Position numbers and translations under genes: made by a program. A stretch of DNA of 64,000 bases, from positions 124,001 through 188,000 of the forward strand of contig JAFUYH010000013.1 of the NCBI GenBank assembly GCA_017470605.1. Direction: 5' to 3'. The notes below the pieces were generated by a model. The model saw only the letters and a list, made by a program, of their open reading frames with translations, ran no database searches and was not told the DNA's origin. How positions within the stretch are numbered: the stretch's first letter is position 1; each line of letters opens with the position of its first letter. This document shows, piece by piece, positions 18,318 to 25,808 of this stretch. Origin of the DNA: Treponema sp. Lineage in GTDB: Bacteria > Spirochaetota > Spirochaetia > Treponematales > Treponemataceae.

Positions 18318-20942
18318 ATGGCGGACTCTTTATTTGAACAGGCAAAATTGCAGACAGAACCTCTGGCAGCCAGAATGCGGCCAAGAAATCTTGATGAATA
18401 CATCGGGCAGGATCACATTGTAGGAGCCGGACGTCTGCTCCGTCGTGCAATTTCCGCAGACCAGTTGACTTCCGTCATTTTTTACGGGCCACCGGGCAGC
18501 GGAAAAACCACTCTTGCCCGGGTTATCGCAAATCACACAAAATCAAACTTTATCACACTGAATGCCGTCCTTACCGGCGTTCAGAATATACGCGATGCAA
18601 TAAAAGAAGCAGATGACTACAGAAACCTTTATTCCCGCCGCACGATTCTTTTTGTAGACGAAGTTCACCGCTGGAATAAAAGCCAGCAGGACGCCCTTTT
18701 GCCATGGGTAGAAAACGGCACAATAATTCTGATTGGCGCAACAACAGAAAATCCATTTTTTGAAGTAAACAAGGCTCTGGTTTCCCGCTCCAGGGTTTTC
18801 CAGCTGAAACCTTTAACAAAAGCTGATTTGGAAAAGGCGGCATCGCAGGCACTGACAGACGTGGAACGCGGCTACGGCCACTGGAAGGTGGAATTTGAAG
18901 AAGGGGCCCTTGAACACCTGATTGACACAGCAAACGGAGATGCCCGCTCCCTTTTAAATGCCCTGGAACTTGCGGTAGAAACCACCCCGGAAAAATGGGC
19001 GCCTTATGCCCAGCCGCCGGTTCCCGCATACGGCAGCAAAATCTACATTTCAAAAGAAGCGGCCGAAGAATCCATTCAGAAAAAAGTTGTTCTTTACGAC
19101 CGCGACGGCGACTATCACTATGATATTATTTCGGCTTTTATAAAAAGCCTCAGGGGACGCGACCCTGATGCCGCCTGCTACTGGCTGGCCCGCATGGTTG
19201 CGGCCGGAGAAGACCCGCATTATATTTTCCGCCGAATGTTAATTTCTGCCTGCGAAGACACTGGACTTGCAGACCCTCAGGCTGTGGCTGTAGTAAATTC
19301 CTGTGCAGAAGCCTTTGACCGGGTTGGCATGCCTGAAGGCCGCTATTTTCTGGCTCACGCAGCCCTTTATCTTTCTACCGCGCCAAAATCTAACAGCAGC
19401 ATGGCATTTTTTGATGCCCTTGCCAGCGTAGAAAAGGAAGACGCAGAAGTTCCGAATCATTTGAAGGATGACAGCCGAGATGCAGAAGGCTTTGGACATG
19501 GAGCAGGCTACCTTTATCCTCATGCCTACCGAGACCATTGGGTTGCCCAGCAGTACCTGCCAGATACTTTAAGCGGACGCGTTTTTTATACGCCAAGCAC
19601 ACAGGGCTACGAAGCTACAATCCGGGAAGACGTTCTTTCACGCCGAGAACTGCAGATTGCTTCACTTCTGGAAAAAAACAGCAGCGGCGAGCTATACACT
19701 CCAGATGATCTTGCAACTTCCCCGGAAGAAACAGGCTCCATCAATATTTTCAGGCAAGTAAAAACAAATGCTCAGTCTCAGACTTCGGAATTCGGGGCGA
19801 ATCCTATTTCCCAGTGGTGGGTAAATGAGCATTTTAAGGGCGGAGAAGAAAAAAAAGCCGAAAACCTTACCTTCAGCCCAAAAGACCCAGTAAAAGAAAT
19901 TGCCTTTGACCGCGCCGACCGTTTCTGGCGTCAGCGTCTGGATTCCAACCGGGCAGAAGTTCTTCTGAACCTGAGGGACACCATGGTAAACATGGCGGAA
20001 CTTTTACGTCATCACCGCTCCCTTATCTGGAATGCCGATAACGGCCTGCTTTTGTGGGAAGTTGCCCGCAAGACGCCGGAAGGAGTTACCTGCGGAGTCT
20101 GCCGCACAGAAAAAGGAAAGCAGGTTCTGGAACAGTACGGCCGCACACTTGGTTCCCTTGACCGCCCGATTTTGCAGCTGCGTGGCAATTCAATTTCGTC
20201 AGACTTTTTAACTCAAAAAGATTTTTATAACGTTCTGGTGAAATTTCAGTATAACGGCGTTGTTTTTGACCGACTCTTTTTTACAGACCCCTTTAATACA
20301 GAAGCATCAATAATTGCACTGGCAGATTCCCTGGCAAGCCTTCATTCCCCTCAGAAAGACTTTTCAGAAAACGATGAAGAAAATGAAGACCGCACAGGCT
20401 CTGCTGAAAGTGACTCTGCTGAAAGTGACTCTGCAGATGAAAACTTTAATTATGAAAGCCCTCTTGCAGAAGGCTGGAAACTTGTTCTTTCGCAGAAGAT
20501 TCCATGCAAGGGCCAGTACATAGGAAAACTGGTAGAAAATCAGGTGCTCACACCAGAAAGCATAGGGCCAATCCGCGAATGTCTTTCAAAAATGGAAGAA
20601 GCGGAAGAGCAGTTTTTTAATGACCGCGAAAATCCTCTTTTTTCATGGGATGCATTAACCATTGCAAATGCCTTCCGCAAGCAGGGCTTTTCCGTAAAGG
20701 TTGCCTGCCAGGAAGTAACTGAAAAAAGACGGATTACCAGTGATGACATAAAGAAGTGGTTTGATACAAAAACTTCTGCCTACGGTTCATTCATCTGCCG
20801 CGAAATAGGGGCTCCAGACCTGCAGAAAATCGTAAATATTCTTGAAAGCGCCTGCGAAAAAACGATTTTTGAATGGAAGTCAGAAATCGCCTTTATAATC
20901 GTGCAGAAAAAATCAAACAATGGCGCAAACACCATTGTTTGA
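18318..20942 (+). CDS. RarA/MgsA-type AAA+ ATPase fused to a C-terminal domain of unknown role
   Basis: 874 residues. Residues ~1-430 are a complete RarA (replication-associated recombination protein): PLAARMRPRNLDEYIGQDH, Walker A GPPGSGKTTLARV, Walker B ILFVDEVHRWNK, sensor 1 IGATTENP, then the clamp-loader-like helical part DYHYDIISAFIKSLRGRDPDAACYWLARM. It acts at stalled forks. Residues ~480-874 are an extra region with LDSNRAEVLLNLRDTMVNM and a linker with SDSAE repeats. A RarA/unknown-domain fusion family with a methyltransferase-like tail is known from cyanobacteria and others. Start 18318 is chosen because earlier in-frame codons lie in the lipoprotein gene; the RBS is weak. Confidence 0.85.
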   Translation: MADSLFEQAKLQTEPLAARMRPRNLDEYIGQDHIVGAGRLLRRAISADQLTSVIFYGPPGSGKTTLARVIANHTKSNFITLNAVLTGVQNIRDAIKEADDYRNLYSRRTILFVDEVHRWNKSQQDALLPWVENGTIILIGATTENPFFEVNKALVSRSRVFQLKPLTKADLEKAASQALTDVERGYGHWKVEFEEGALEHLIDTANGDARSLLNALELAVETTPEKWAPYAQPPVPAYGSKIYISKEAAEESIQKKVVLYDRDGDYHYDIISAFIKSLRGRDPDAACYWLARMVAAGEDPHYIFRRMLISACEDTGLADPQAVAVVNSCAEAFDRVGMPEGRYFLAHAALYLSTAPKSNSSMAFFDALASVEKEDAEVPNHLKDDSRDAEGFGHGAGYLYPHAYRDHWVAQQYLPDTLSGRVFYTPSTQGYEATIREDVLSRRELQIASLLEKNSSGELYTPDDLATSPEETGSINIFRQVKTNAQSQTSEFGANPISQWWVNEHFKGGEEKKAENLTFSPKDPVKEIAFDRADRFWRQRLDSNRAEVLLNLRDTMVNMAELLRHHRSLIWNADNGLLLWEVARKTPEGVTCGVCRTEKGKQVLEQYGRTLGSLDRPILQLRGNSISSDFLTQKDFYNVLVKFQYNGVVFDRLFFTDPFNTEASIIALADSLASLHSPQKDFSENDEENEDRTGSAESDSAESDSADENFNYESPLAEGWKLVLSQKIPCKGQYIGKLVENQVLTPESIGPIRECLSKMEEAEEQFFNDRENPLFSWDALTIANAFRKQGFSVKVACQEVTEKRRITSDDIKKWFDTKTSAYGSFICREIGAPDLQKIVNILESACEKTIFEWKSEIAFIIVQKKSNNGANTIV
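20913..20942. repeat. Palindrome forming the last ten codons of the RarA fusion gene
   Basis: TCAAACAATGG (20913-20923) / CCATTGTTTGA (20932-20942), 11 perfect pairs around 8 nt. The right arm ends exactly on the TGA stop. It may serve as a transcription end for the gene or be a captured palindromic repeat. Confidence 0.65.
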
Positions 20943-20970
20943 GAGGCTCTGGAAAACAAAATCTTAATTT

Positions 20971-22692
20971 CTAATCCCTAATCGAATCAATATTTGCCTT
21001 GCCACCTGGAACAAAAGGCAGAACATTTTCTTCTGAATCAACGCTTACTCGAACAAAACAAGGCTTATTCCTGCGATTGCAGTCAAAAGCTTTTTTGTAC
21101 CAGTCAGAATCAGAATCGGCATCTACCGCTTCAATTCCAAAACCGCGTGCAATAGAAAGCAGATCCGGCTCCTTTCCAAAAACAGAAGCACTGTAATTTT
21201 TCTCAAAAAGATATTTCTGCTGCTGGTAAACCATTCCCAAAGTTCCGTTCTGGAAAACAATAATAGTAACCGCAAGATTCTGCTCTGCTAAAGTTGCCAG
21301 TTCCTGAACATTCATCATGATTGAACCGTCACCGCTAAAGCAGACAATCCTTTTATCAGGATTTGCCAGAGCCGCACCAACCGCAACAGGAAGACCAAAG
21401 CCCATTGTTCCAAGAGAACCAGAAGTAAGGAAAGAACGCGGACGGTCAACAGGATAATACTGGGCAGCCCACATCTGATGCTGACCAACGTCGGTTGTAA
21501 CAATCAGCTTGTCCTGCTCCAGGCCGACACTGGCAGCAAGTTTAGGAACACTGGAAATAAAAGTGCGCGGATTTGCAAGTTTTTCCCCTTTAGGACGGCC
21601 ACATTCATAAGAATCATTTTCGCTTTTTACCTTGCGAACATCAGCCAGCCATGCCTTATTTGCCTTAATGCCCCGCTCAGAAGCAAGTTCCGCCAGAACA
21701 GGGAAAACCGACTCAACATCAGCAACAATTGAAATGTCAGTCATCATGATTTTATCAACTTCTGCCGCATCAATATCAATATGAACGATTTTTGCATCAG
21801 GACAGAATTTCTGAACAAGGCCGGTTGCACGGTCATCAAAACGAACCCCAGCCGCAATTACAAGGTCACTTTCGTGCATTGCGTAGTTTGCGGCGTAGCT
21901 TCCATGCATTCCGACCATTCCGATAAATTCTTCACGAGCTTCAGAAATACAGCCCAGGCCCATAAGGCTTGTTACAAGCGGAATGGAATAATTTTCCAGG
22001 AACTTTACAAGGCCGCTAGAAGCTTCCAGAGTATTGCAGCCACCGCCACAATACAAAACAGGCTTTCTGGCAGAAGCCATCAAGGATGCAATTGCATTAA
22101 GTTTTTCTGAATATTCATCAGCAGGGGTATGGAAACGGATGTCGCGAACGCGAATCTTGCTTATGTCCGGCCAGTCTTTAAATTCACATTCCTGCAGCTG
22201 AATGTCACGAGGAACATCAATTAAAACAGGCCCCGGCCGACCGCTGCAGGCAATTTCAAAAGCCTTAGGAATAACTTCCAGCAGTTCCGCAGCAGACTTT
22301 ACCATTACAGAATGTTTTGTAATAGGGAAAGAAAGGCCAAAAGTGTCGGCTTCCTGAAAGGCATCAGTTCCGATGAGCGAAGTATTAACCTGCCCTGTAA
22401 TTGCAATAATCGGGATAGAATCCGCACGGGCATCTGCAATAGAAGTAAGAAGATTCATCGCTCCAGGGCCGCTGGTTGCAAGACAAACGGCAGGCTTGCC
22501 TGTAGAACGGGTCATGCCCTGAGCCACAAAACCGGCAGCCTGCTCGTGGCGCACAAGGACGTGCCGGATAGAAGAACGGTTAAGCTCGTCATAGAGGGGG
22601 AGAATTGAGCCGCCGGGAATTCCCGCAACGGTTTCAATTCCATACATTTCCAGCATCTTTACAATGATTTGTGCGCCTGTTTTTTTCATCAT
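20971..22692 (-). CDS. ilvB: Acetolactate synthase large subunit
   Basis: 573 residues. ThDP enzyme condensing two pyruvates (or pyruvate and 2-oxobutyrate) in valine, leucine and isoleucine synthesis. Conserved parts: the activating Glu in VLVRHEQAAGFVAQG, TSGPGAMNLLTSIADA, VLIDVPRDIQ, and the ThDP/Mg site GDGSIMMNVQELATLAEQNL with QNGTLGMVYQQQ. A Val-rich leader peptide and attenuator precede it. No small regulatory subunit gene (ilvN) follows; the next gene downstream is the convergent RarA fusion. The biosynthetic type is supported by the attenuator rather than a catabolic AlsS. Confidence 0.95.
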   Translation of the reverse strand: MMKKTGAQIIVKMLEMYGIETVAGIPGGSILPLYDELNRSSIRHVLVRHEQAAGFVAQGMTRSTGKPAVCLATSGPGAMNLLTSIADARADSIPIIAITGQVNTSLIGTDAFQEADTFGLSFPITKHSVMVKSAAELLEVIPKAFEIACSGRPGPVLIDVPRDIQLQECEFKDWPDISKIRVRDIRFHTPADEYSEKLNAIASLMASARKPVLYCGGGCNTLEASSGLVKFLENYSIPLVTSLMGLGCISEAREEFIGMVGMHGSYAANYAMHESDLVIAAGVRFDDRATGLVQKFCPDAKIVHIDIDAAEVDKIMMTDISIVADVESVFPVLAELASERGIKANKAWLADVRKVKSENDSYECGRPKGEKLANPRTFISSVPKLAASVGLEQDKLIVTTDVGQHQMWAAQYYPVDRPRSFLTSGSLGTMGFGLPVAVGAALANPDKRIVCFSGDGSIMMNVQELATLAEQNLAVTIIVFQNGTLGMVYQQQKYLFEKNYSASVFGKEPDLLSIARGFGIEAVDADSDSDWYKKAFDCNRRNKPCFVRVSVDSEENVLPFVPGGKANIDSIRD

Positions 22693-22722
22693 TTGACTCC
22701 TGTTTGCTCCGGCCTGGGAAAT

Positions 22723-22750
22723 AAAAAAAAGCTCCCCAACCGGAGAGCTT
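22723..22750 (-). terminator. ilvB attenuator (terminator hairpin)
   Basis: Minus strand: AAGCTCTCC-GGTT-GGGGAGCTT followed by eight T in all, ending about 30 nt before the ilvB start. One G-T pair. It stands in the leader, between leader peptide and ilvB, which is the position of a regulated terminator. Confidence 0.85.
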
Positions 22751-22809
22751 CTCTTTTATATTTTTGCCTTTGCCAAAATATATCATTCACTCCCGGTTAT
22801 CTGCTAACC
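22738..22809 (-). promoter_or_regulatory. Mutually exclusive leader hairpins (antiterminator) of ilvB
   Basis: Three pairings compete. Hairpin 1:2 is GGTTA / TAACC (plus-strand 22795-22809) overlapping the last Val codon and stop of the leader peptide. Antiterminator 2:3 pairs AACCGG at 22793-22798 with CCGGTT at 22738-22743, with an AG/CT extension after a bulge. Terminator 3:4 uses the same CTCTCC and GGTT. Stalling at Val codons would open 1:2 and allow 2:3. Confidence 0.7.
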
Positions 22810-22856
22810 TGTACGACGAGAACTGATACGACTTTGACTAAAGAATTAAATTTCAT
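22797..22856 (-). CDS. ilvL: Val-rich leader peptide of ilvB
   Basis: A 19-residue ORF reading MKFNSLVKVVSVLVVQVSR. Seven of 19 codons are Val and two are Leu, far above chance for this composition. It starts 3 nt after the stop of the NFACT gene, with a weak GGAAA purine run about 10 nt before the ATG, and ends 46 nt before an intrinsic terminator. The Val codons (GTC, GTC, GTA, GTT, GTC, GTA, GTT) run up to hairpin 1:2, as in the ilv attenuators of proteobacteria. Scarcity of Val-tRNA would stall the ribosome and switch ilvB on. The symbol follows the enterobacterial convention and does not imply sequence homology. Confidence 0.8.
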   Translation of the reverse strand: MKFNSLVKVVSVLVVQVSR

Positions 22857-22859
22857 GAC

Positions 22860-24419
22860 TTATATTTTCCAGATTTTTGCTTCTGTGTCAAGACGTGCAA
22901 GCCGTGCCTTATCAGGTTCAATGCAGAGGTTCTTTTCCTGAGTAGGAATTACAAGCCCCTTAGGCCCGTTTTTTGCCCTGCGCAGATATTTTACGTGAGT
23001 ATAATACAAGTCAGTTTTACCCGCATTGCGGGCCTTTGAATAATAAACCGCAAGATTTGCCGCATCAAGCAGAATATCCAGAGGAACTGTCTTTCCCTTG
23101 CGGGCCTTTACAAAAACATAGCCGCCCGGAAAATCACGCACATGAAGCCAGAGGTCTTCACCCTTTACATGATGGCGCAGCAGTTCATCATTTTCATTTG
23201 CATCCCGCCCAACCAGAATGTACCAGCCGTTCACAGTGTAATCAAGTCCGGGATGACTTTTTTTCTGCTGCTGTTTTGGAGTTGTATCCCGCCGTAAAAG
23301 CTGCTCTATTTTTACAGGATTTTTTTCATTCAACATTTCCTGATAAAGTGAATCCAGTTTTTCTATCTGCTTTTTTATAATCTCTATATCCGTAACAATT
23401 TCTTCTGCCCCAGATACCGCTTTTTTATACTGTTTGTAGTAGTCAGCCGCATTTTCCTGGGCAGATTTTTTAGGGTCAATCAAAAGACGAACAGTTTTGC
23501 CGCTTTCATAGTCTTCACATTCAAGATAACGGCTCTTTCCGTCCAGAAGATGCCCGAAGGATAAAATCAAATCCCCCTGATGCTTCAGCTGCCCGGCATT
23601 CTTAAAGGCTTCCTGTTTTGCTTCCAGATTGTGCAGGGCACTTTCTTTTTTGGAACGAGAGGAATTGTACCATTTTTCCGCCTTTTCAAGCAGAGCCTCC
23701 CTGGAAAGCGAATCAGAATGTTCAGAATACCACCAGTCAATGTAAGAATTAAAAGATGCAACGCCCCCCTCATCCTTCAAATCTCCCCATTCCCTAACAG
23801 GAAATCGCGCTTCCATTTCTGCCGCGTCCAATTCTCGCTTTTCTACAGAAAAACGCTCCCCCTTCACTTCCCCCCGCTCAGGCCTCCTGAACATGGGTTC
23901 CAGAATCACACTGTCAGTATCACAGAGAATCACATTGGCCGCATTATTCCAGAGTTTTATGTAAAGAATGTTTTTTTCCTCAGTTTCAGCCGCCTGCCCT
24001 GCGGCCGCCGCTTCTGCCTCAAGCTCTTCCTTAGAAAGTACAGGCTTTTTTACCAGAGAAATGTGCACATAACCATTGGCGGCGGCCTTAGGCTTTTCTT
24101 CCACCAGACGGCTCAGCTCCATTTTAATTACACGTTCAAAACCAATCTGAGCACAGGAATTTATGCGGCAGCCCTTAATTCGCGAGCGCAGGAATTCCAT
24201 AAAGCGCAGAGGCTTGTCATTTTTAGTGATTTTTTTCCGGGTTTCGTTAATTCTTACGGAATTCTGTGCAGTACAGACAAGCACAGTCTTTGCACAGCCC
24301 TCTTTATATGTGTAAAAAGCCAGAGTATCATACCCCGGCTGAATAATATCCTGAATAAAAGAGCCTTCCAGATTCAGCTCGCTTAAAATTACGTTTATTT
24401 CATTGCAGTTTAATGACAT
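22860..24419 (-). CDS. NFACT-family RNA-binding protein (Rqc2/RqcH/FbpA-like)
   Basis: 519 residues. N-terminal NFACT-N domain (MSLNCNEINVILSELNLEGS), central coiled coil (~250-390, KWYNSSRSKKESALHNLEAK and SGAEEIVTDIEIIKKQIEKL) and C-terminal NFACT-R domain with VNGWYILVGRDANENDELL, DLWLHVRDFPGGYVFVK and KYLRRAKNGPKGLV. Family role: binds tRNA and the 50S subunit on stalled ribosomes and adds C-terminal tails (RqcH), or acts as an adhesin-like protein in some reports. In the N-domain the position of the RqcH 'DR' motif appears to read ER (GFERVIKMEL). The gene has a promoter whose -10 ends 6 nt before the ATG. Confidence 0.9.
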   Translation of the reverse strand: MSLNCNEINVILSELNLEGSFIQDIIQPGYDTLAFYTYKEGCAKTVLVCTAQNSVRINETRKKITKNDKPLRFMEFLRSRIKGCRINSCAQIGFERVIKMELSRLVEEKPKAAANGYVHISLVKKPVLSKEELEAEAAAAGQAAETEEKNILYIKLWNNAANVILCDTDSVILEPMFRRPERGEVKGERFSVEKRELDAAEMEARFPVREWGDLKDEGGVASFNSYIDWWYSEHSDSLSREALLEKAEKWYNSSRSKKESALHNLEAKQEAFKNAGQLKHQGDLILSFGHLLDGKSRYLECEDYESGKTVRLLIDPKKSAQENAADYYKQYKKAVSGAEEIVTDIEIIKKQIEKLDSLYQEMLNEKNPVKIEQLLRRDTTPKQQQKKSHPGLDYTVNGWYILVGRDANENDELLRHHVKGEDLWLHVRDFPGGYVFVKARKGKTVPLDILLDAANLAVYYSKARNAGKTDLYYTHVKYLRRAKNGPKGLVIPTQEKNLCIEPDKARLARLDTEAKIWKI

Positions 24420-24425
24420 GAGATT

Positions 24426-24454
24426 ATTATAAATTATCAGTATTTCATAAGCAA
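24426..24454 (-). promoter_or_regulatory. Promoter of the NFACT gene, near-leaderless
   Basis: Minus strand: TTGCTT (24454-24449), 17-nt spacer, TATAAT (24431-24426). Only 6 nt separate the -10 from the ATG at 24419, so transcription would start at or next to the A of the ATG. Confidence 0.65.
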
Positions 24455-24506
24455 GATAGAAAAATATTCATAGCCGAGATTCATGATTGTTTCATCATAA
24501 ATTATA

Positions 24507-24529
24507 TCCGTTAAAAATGGCTCCCGGGC
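24507..24529 (+). repeat. 23-bp repeat, left copy
   Basis: Begins TCCGTTAAAAATGGC and ends CTCCCGGGC. Its exact reverse complement is at 24918-24940. It includes the 5' side of element A's basal stem plus 7 nt of flank. Confidence 0.9.
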
Positions 24530-24663
24530 GTGAGGAGAGGGGCAAAACCGCGCAATAATGCGCTAGACGCTATTTGTGGCAAAGAAATTATTGACCTGCC
24601 GCAAAATGCGGCAACCACAAATAGAGTCTTTTTGCCCCTCTCCTCACTTCCTCGCGCCATTTT
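24514..24663 (+). ncRNA. Structured element A (candidate ncRNA or mobile palindromic element)
   Basis: Hand-drawn fold. Basal stem P0: AAAATGGC (24514-24521) / GCCATTTT (24656-24663). An 8 x 8 internal loop (TCCCGGGC / TTCCTCGC). P1: 18 perfect pairs (24530-24547 with 24630-24647). Inside is P2, GCGCA-ATAA-TGCGC (24550-24563), and P3, AGAC + one mismatch + CTATTTGTGG (24565-24579) with CCACAAATAG + GTCT (24615-24629). P4, GCCGCA-AAA-TGCGGC (24598-24612), lies in the P3 loop. Element B shows the same plan with different stem sequences. Transcription is not shown. Confidence 0.7.
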
Positions 24664-24739
24664 ATATACCTGACTTTATGATGCACAATCCTTATATACA
24701 AATTCCAGTAAAGACATTTTTTTATACAAAACCGGCATA

Positions 24740-24892
24740 AAAACGGCGCGAAGGAATGAAACCGGCTTTGTGAAAAGACTCTGTTTGTTGAGGCCGCGAT
24801 AGCGGCAGTTATATAGTTTCTATACAACAAACAGCGTCTAGCGGTCTAGACCGCGGTTTCGCAAAGTCGGTTTCATGACTGGGAGCCGTTTT
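24740..24892 (-). ncRNA. Structured element B (diverged copy of A, opposite strand)
   Basis: On the minus strand it aligns end to end with A. P0: AAAACGGC / GCCGTTTT. The internal loop reads TCCCAGTC / TCCTTCGC. P1 has 20 pairs including two G-T. P2: GCGGT-CTAG-ACCGC. P3: AGAC + mismatch + CTGTTTGTTG / CAACAAACAG + GTCT. P4: GCCGC-TATC-GCGGC. Conserved single-strand or junction blocks are GGCTCCC, AAACCGCG, CGCTAGACGCT, CTGCCGC and AGAGTCTTTT. P3 differs from A at two pairs and P2 at two, each time on both sides, so pairing is kept. Confidence 0.7.
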
Positions 24893-24917
24893 TGATGAGA
24901 GTATTTATAATGAAGAA

Positions 24918-24940
24918 GCCCGGGAGCCATTTTTAACGGA
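24918..24940 (-). repeat. 23-bp repeat, right copy (truncated third element)
   Basis: Reverse complement of 24507-24529, identical over 23 bp. It carries only the P0 5' side and GGCTCCC block, without P1-P4. It may be a remnant of a third copy or the outer inverted repeat of a composite unit. Confidence 0.8.
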
Positions 24941-25073
24941 AATTATTATGACGAGGAAATCCTGAATTCCTCATGAAAATAATCATAATAATAATGAATA
25001 ATAATGACGCTTTTTACATTTTATTGTATAATTATTCAGTAAAACTATAATCGAATTTGCACAGGCGGCTATT

Positions 25074-25769
25074 TTGGATTTCAGCAATATAAAGGGTGTA
25101 GCATTTGACATAGACGGAACTCTCTACAGAACATGGAAACTGAATGTCCGTATGTCCATATACTTTCTGCGCCATAGTTTTTTCTTTCTAAAATACGGTC
25201 TGGTCCGCAATATAATGCACCGCACGGATGCCCTTCCAAATTTCGTTCAGGTTCAGTCTGAACACATGGCTAAAAAACTGAAGACAACACCAGAAGACGC
25301 AAAAGCAAAACTTGATAAAGTTGTTTACAAAGGACTTGAAAAATATTTTTCAAAAATCAAGCCTTGTCGCGGTTCTGTAGAATTTATCAGGGAACTGAAA
25401 TCACAGGGCTATAAAATAGCACTGCTTTCGGATTTTCCGCCGGAGCAGAAAGGAGATATCTGGGGAATAAAAGAAATGTGCGATTTTATCATCGGCTCAG
25501 AAGAAGCAGGAGCCTTAAAACCGCATCCTGTGCCATTTAAAAAACTTGCAGACGGCATGGGACTTCCTCCAGAACAGATTCTCTACATAGGCAACAGTCA
25601 TAAATATGATGTTGTAGGTTCTAAAAATGCAGGAATGATGTCTGCATGGCTCATTTCTCCTTTGTCTGGCATATTTGGTAAAAAATCAAAGATTGCAGAC
25701 TTTACATTCTGCCATTACAAACAGCTGGCAGATGCCTTTTTTCAAAACAAAGATAGTGAACAAAGATAA
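25074..25769 (+). CDS. HAD-superfamily hydrolase
   Basis: 231 residues beginning at a TTG (25074) with AGGCGG 7 nt upstream; no ATG lies at a suitable place. HAD motif I is FDIDGTLYR (residues ~10-18), motif II is LLSDF, the motif III Lys is in GALKPHPVPFK, and motif IV is LYIGNSHKYDVVGSKNAGM. A helical cap (NIMHRTDALPNFVQVQSEHM) lies between I and II, as in class IA phosphatases. The substrate cannot be inferred. The long coiled-coil gene follows after 39 nt, so the two may share a transcript. Confidence 0.88.
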   Translation: MDFSNIKGVAFDIDGTLYRTWKLNVRMSIYFLRHSFFFLKYGLVRNIMHRTDALPNFVQVQSEHMAKKLKTTPEDAKAKLDKVVYKGLEKYFSKIKPCRGSVEFIRELKSQGYKIALLSDFPPEQKGDIWGIKEMCDFIIGSEEAGALKPHPVPFKKLADGMGLPPEQILYIGNSHKYDVVGSKNAGMMSAWLISPLSGIFGKKSKIADFTFCHYKQLADAFFQNKDSEQR

Positions 25770-25808
25770 AGATAGATAAAAAAAGATAAAAACTGGGTGG
25801 GGATAAAA

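Larger units (their letters stand above)
24420..25073. other. Gene-free region (654 nt) between divergent genes
   Basis: No convincing ORF. It holds the NFACT promoter at its left, two large structured elements (24514-24663 and 24740-24892), a 23-bp inverted repeat flanking both (24507-24529 and 24918-24940) and an AT-rich right end (24945-25060) with ATAAT-type repeats that presumably carries the promoter of the HAD gene. Confidence 0.8.

Noticed and set aside
22697-22860. T-box leader of ilvB
   Set aside because: No T-box sequence (AGGGTGGNACCGCG) or specifier loop; the leader-peptide attenuator explains the region better.
22861-22891. Promoter TTGACA (22891-22886, minus) for ilvB inside the NFACT gene
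   Set aside because: The -10 candidates need 18-19-nt spacing and are weak, and the start site would fall on the leader ATG. Possible, but not strong enough to list; co-transcription with NFACT is equally likely.
23580-24386. A 268-codon open frame on the plus strand opposite the NFACT gene
   Set aside because: It is antisense to a gene with clear domains, its product shows no family motif, and it has no RBS. It is a by-product of the codon pattern of the real gene.
24507-24940. Integron attC-like sites
   Set aside because: GTTAAAA occurs at the left end, but the matching RYYYAAC/GTTRRRY pair with proper spacing is missing, and no integrase is in the window. The branched fold with conserved junctions fits attC poorly.
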